DNA of 44,692 nt from Candidatus Rifleibacteriota bacterium (GTDB taxonomy: Bacteria > Muiribacteriota > Ozemobacteria > Ozemobacterales > Ozemobacteraceae). Position 1 is the first letter of the stretch. Every line of letters starts with the position of its first letter. Position numbers and translations under genes: made by a program. The stretch covers positions 1 to 44,692 of the forward strand of contig JADFXM010000059.1 in NCBI GenBank assembly GCA_015233565.1. Direction: 5' to 3'. A model generated the notes under the pieces. That model was given only the letters and a program-made list of their open reading frames with translations. It had not been told where the DNA came from and made no database searches. This document shows, in pieces, positions 42,538-44,692 of the stretch.

Positions 42538-43185
42538 CTATTTCCTTCTTTCCCTCAGGTTTTTGTATTTTGCTGGGCTTTCTTTTACTTCTCTGGGAAC
42601 AACTTTTGGAAAGACCGTTTTTAAGTCGATTTCAAGTCCAGGAAAAAGGGTCTCTTTTATGGTTGCCTCAGAATCGTAATATTCAATTTTTTGAAAGAAA
42701 CCGTCCTCGCCGAGAGAATAAGTGGTAACCAAGCGGTCAATTGGATGAACCAACCAAAACTCCTTCACACCGTGTTTCTCATATAAACGGCGTTTCTTGA
42801 TTGTATCCTTAGAAACTGTAGATGGTGAGACTATTTCAATTGCCAAATCAGGAGAACCACGAATTCTTTTTTCCCCTATTTTTTCGGGATCACAAACTAT
42901 TATCAAGTCGGGTTGAACTACATCCTGAACTTTTTCGTCTTTTTCGTGTTCATCCTTTGGAAACAAAACATCCACCGGAGCTATAAAAACACGACATTTT
43001 TTCCCTCGAAAGAAAAGACCAAATTGGATACTCAATTCAAGTAAAATCGATTGGTGGTCAATTGTCGGCGCAGGAGTCATATCGTAAGGTTGCCCATCAA
43101 TCAATTCCCAGCGTTCTTCATCAGGCCACTTCAAATAGTCACCATAAGTGTATCGTTCATCAGATTGTTGCTGCTTTTTCTGCAT
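42538..43185 (-). CDS. Uma2-family putative nuclease (DUF820)
   Basis: A 215-residue protein of the Uma2/DUF820 family, which has a PD-(D/E)XK nuclease-like core. The order is typical: RYTYGDYLKWPDEERWELIDGQPYDMTPAP, then QPDLIIVCDP (Asp93), SPDLAIEIVSPST (Glu117), the basic KDTIKKRRLYEKHGVKEFWLV and a tail ending LFPGLEIDLKTVFP. These proteins are abundant in cyanobacteria and some other phyla and their function is unsettled. It stands alone. Confidence 0.9.
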   Translation of the reverse strand: MQKKQQQSDERYTYGDYLKWPDEERWELIDGQPYDMTPAPTIDHQSILLELSIQFGLFFRGKKCRVFIAPVDVLFPKDEHEKDEKVQDVVQPDLIIVCDPEKIGEKRIRGSPDLAIEIVSPSTVSKDTIKKRRLYEKHGVKEFWLVHPIDRLVTTYSLGEDGFFQKIEYYDSEATIKETLFPGLEIDLKTVFPKVVPREVKESPAKYKNLRERRK

Positions 43186-43466
43186 TTAAATACTCTCCTG
43201 TTTGACGACCACGATTTTTTCCATTGACGACAATTATTTTTGCCGATTTTCCGTGCTTTTGATTTTTCCTAAAATTTTCATATATTTTTCGCTCTTGTTT
43301 TCTTTGATTTATCCCCTTTTATGAATTTTTTGCATTGGCTTTTATGCGCTCTGTTCCTATTTTTTCACCCTCCTTTTCCTATGTCATTTTTTAACCAGAA
43401 CTTATTGTTTTCAAATTTAGCTCATCTGATGATCTATAAGAGCCAATTTTTTGATTTATATGCTTA
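43186..43466. other. intergenic upstream of the Uma2 gene
   Basis: AT-rich, with long T-rich runs on the plus strand. No gene or promoter I can support. Confidence 0.4.
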
Positions 43467-43621
43467 TTCTGCGCGACCCTGTCGCGCAGAATCGCGGCGA
43501 TGACTTCGTCAATTGCCTTGATCTGTCGCACTATGTGCGCCAGAACAAGGCAATTGACCTGACTCCGAGTCGTCCGCAAGCTTCGCTTGCTCCCGCCTCT
43601 CCGCAGGTCATCGCCGCGATT
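43467..43621. repeat. large multi-branched palindrome
   Basis: A GC-rich block in AT-rich surroundings. TTCTGCGCGAC/GTCGCGCAGAA (43467-43477/43481-43491) is an 11-bp hairpin with a 3-nt loop. The next stem, AATCGCGGCGATGAC/GTCATCGCCGCGATT (43490-43504/43607-43621), shares two bases with it. The enclosed arms are GTCAATTGCCTTG/CAAGGCAATTG-AC (43508-43520/43546-43558) topped by CTGTCGCAC/GTGCGCCAG, then GACTC/GAGTC (43561-43571) and GCAAGC/GCTTGC (43576-43590). A structured RNA or a folded mobile DNA are the two readings. Confidence 0.85.
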
Positions 43622-44020
43622 ATATAAATTTTTATCCTTTTTGAATCAACTCAGGATCAATTTCTCCATTCGGTTAATCTATAGAAATAAGTTTTCTTTC
43701 TCACAGAAGGCAAGAAGTGGGTGAAAAAAAATATTTTTTTCCCTTCAAAAACCAAGAAATTCTTGGAGAATAGCCAATCATGCCAATAGTTATGTAATAA
43801 CCCTGAACCACGAAGGAACGTCAAATATTTCTATAAAACTTAGAATAATTGTAACATGGGAACTTCAGTTGAAACAATAATTCTGCGTTCTCGATTATTG
43901 TATGAATTGCACAATTTTTAGATTAAAATCCTTAACTACGGTTGCCTGATAATCACTTTTTTTATTACGAAAAAAAAGCTAAAATTCTATAGGATCAAGT
44001 GAAACTTACGGAGAAAAATC
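43622..44020. other. intergenic, nothing recognised
   Basis: About 400 bp of AT-rich DNA between the palindrome and the next small gene. No open frame or repeat that I can support. Confidence 0.4.
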
Positions 44021-44326
44021 ATGAATTTGGCAGAGCAGATTGAAACCTTGAAAAGTGTCTGTGGTGAAGCATTAATAATAAAAACACTTAAAAAGCTTGG
44101 ACAAATTGAATTGCAGAAATATCTTGCACTTCTTTGTCAGACAAATGATGAATTGAAACCATTTGAAAAAAAGTTTTCACTAAAAAATAAAACTGCATGG
44201 AAGAAATTCCAAAATGGACAATTGGACGATAAGCCTGAAAACATGGAATGGGTAAGCATTTATCAGAACAAACTTTTGCTTCAGGAAAAAATAAGCCGTT
44301 TGGAAAAACTTCCCATCCATGATTAA
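44021..44326 (+). CDS. hypothetical small protein
   Basis: A 101-residue, Lys/Leu-rich, soluble, mostly helical protein of no family I recognise. CGGAGAAAAATC before the ATG is a fair ribosome site. The sequence (MNLAEQIETLKSVCGEALIIKTLKKLGQI..., later WVSIYQNKLLLQEKISRLEKL) suggests two helical hairpins, with no membrane segment or catalytic motif. It has no close neighbours on its strand. Confidence 0.65.
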   Translation: MNLAEQIETLKSVCGEALIIKTLKKLGQIELQKYLALLCQTNDELKPFEKKFSLKNKTAWKKFQNGQLDDKPENMEWVSIYQNKLLLQEKISRLEKLPIHD

Positions 44327-44633
44327 AGCATGACTGTTCAAATCTCTGATGCCGTAAGCCGTTGACCACAGTTTAAGAGCAATTGCTCCAGGGCAAACTC
44401 AAACTTGATTCATCGTCGCTTTTGCTCTGCGAAACAACCTGGCTTTGCTGATTAAATTGGGGCAAAGGCTCAGTCCTAAAAAGCCACAACTAATCGGCAT
44501 TTTTTGCATAAATGCACGTTTGCCTGGCAAAAAAATAGTTTTGATCGGATTATTAACACTCTTTCGAGGTTCTTGCAAAATTAGTAATTATCCCGAAAAT
44601 TAAAGTACCCAATTTTGCTAAAAGATGGCACAA
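44327..44633. other. intergenic, possible insertion-sequence end
   Basis: No gene. GAGGTTCTTGCAAAATTAG at 44566-44584 repeats 36434-36452 exactly. GCATAAATGCACGTTTGCC near 44507 resembles the ends of the 126-bp element. Confidence 0.4.
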
Positions 44634-44674
44634 TGGTGACTCATTCATTCCGTTCAAAAACAAAGGAGTCACCA
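44634..44674 (+). promoter_or_regulatory. hairpin covering the ribosome site of the terminal gene
   Basis: TGGTGACTC (44634-44642) and GAGTCACCA (44666-44674) are perfect inverse complements, 23 nt apart. The second arm overlaps the AGGAG (44664-44668) of the gene starting at 44676, so folding would hide it. Confidence 0.55.
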
Positions 44675-44675
44675 A

Positions 44676-44692
44676 ATGGGCCAATTGCTTGG
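44676..44692 (+). CDS. start of a gene cut by the window end
   Basis: ATG at 44676 with AGGAG seven bases upstream begins MGQLL and runs off the window. Too short to identify. A ribosome site inside a hairpin, plus a nearby repeated 19-mer, would fit an insertion-sequence transposase. Confidence 0.45.

Overview
The window reads as a chromosomal segment of an AT-rich, diderm (Gram-negative-type), probably anaerobic bacterium. An outer membrane is implied by a TonB-dependent receptor, a TonB protein, a LolA-like protein and an outer-membrane beta-barrel. Anaerobic or fermentative metabolism is implied by a full-length pyruvate:ferredoxin oxidoreductase. Stress control by partner switching is implied by RsbU-like and RsbW-like proteins. 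I cannot name the taxon. A candidate phylum such as Riflebacteria is only a guess.

Layout. 1-2690 is one end of an integrated island: AlpA-like regulator, two unknown genes and a P4-type tyrosine integrase beside tRNA-Ala(GGC). 2885-6005 holds an RsbU_N/PAS protein, a truncated and probably decaying Type III-type DNA methyltransferase and two mini-elements. 6076-9968 is a minus-strand operon: aminotransferase, membrane protease with a prokaryotic RING domain, an E2 (ubiquitin-conjugating)-like protein fused to a Cys-rich zinc-finger array, and a DUF2752 membrane protein. 10261-13283 encodes a cNMP-binding/GAF/PAS pseudokinase coupled to an RsbW-like ATPase, then an unknown gene behind a sigma-54-type promoter. 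13702-17301 is nifJ with its own promoter and terminator.

18192-24126 looks like an uptake locus: exported protein, TiaS-like protein without its tRNA-binding domains, ECF-S-like membrane protein, TonB-dependent receptor with a Gly/Thr repeat insertion, and TonB. trmB follows on the other strand. After a repeat-rich gap comes an AbrB-family membrane protein that looks acquired. 27109-34197 is a minus-strand set (MBL hydrolase, LolA-like protein, two FtsX-type permeases, ATPase, beta-barrel) resembling a Lol/MacB-like envelope transport system. The rest holds a CGGC protein, a small membrane protein, a sugar acetyltransferase facing a GH20 hexosaminidase, a methyltransferase, a Uma2-type nuclease, a small unknown gene, and the start of a gene that runs off the end.

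The most striking non-coding feature is the density of miniature inverted-repeat elements. I can delimit four families: A (7 copies, 128-130 bp), B (3 copies, about 130 bp), C (3 copies, 209-210 bp) and D (2 copies, 217 bp). There is also a 126-bp element with 13-bp terminal repeats, and one large multi-branched palindrome at 43467-43621. Families A, C and D have terminal inverted repeats and apparent target duplications of 3, 3 and 6 bp. No matching transposase is in the window.

The best candidates for new biology are the E2/RING-protease operon, the TiaS-like uptake locus, the multi-branched palindrome and the mini-element families.
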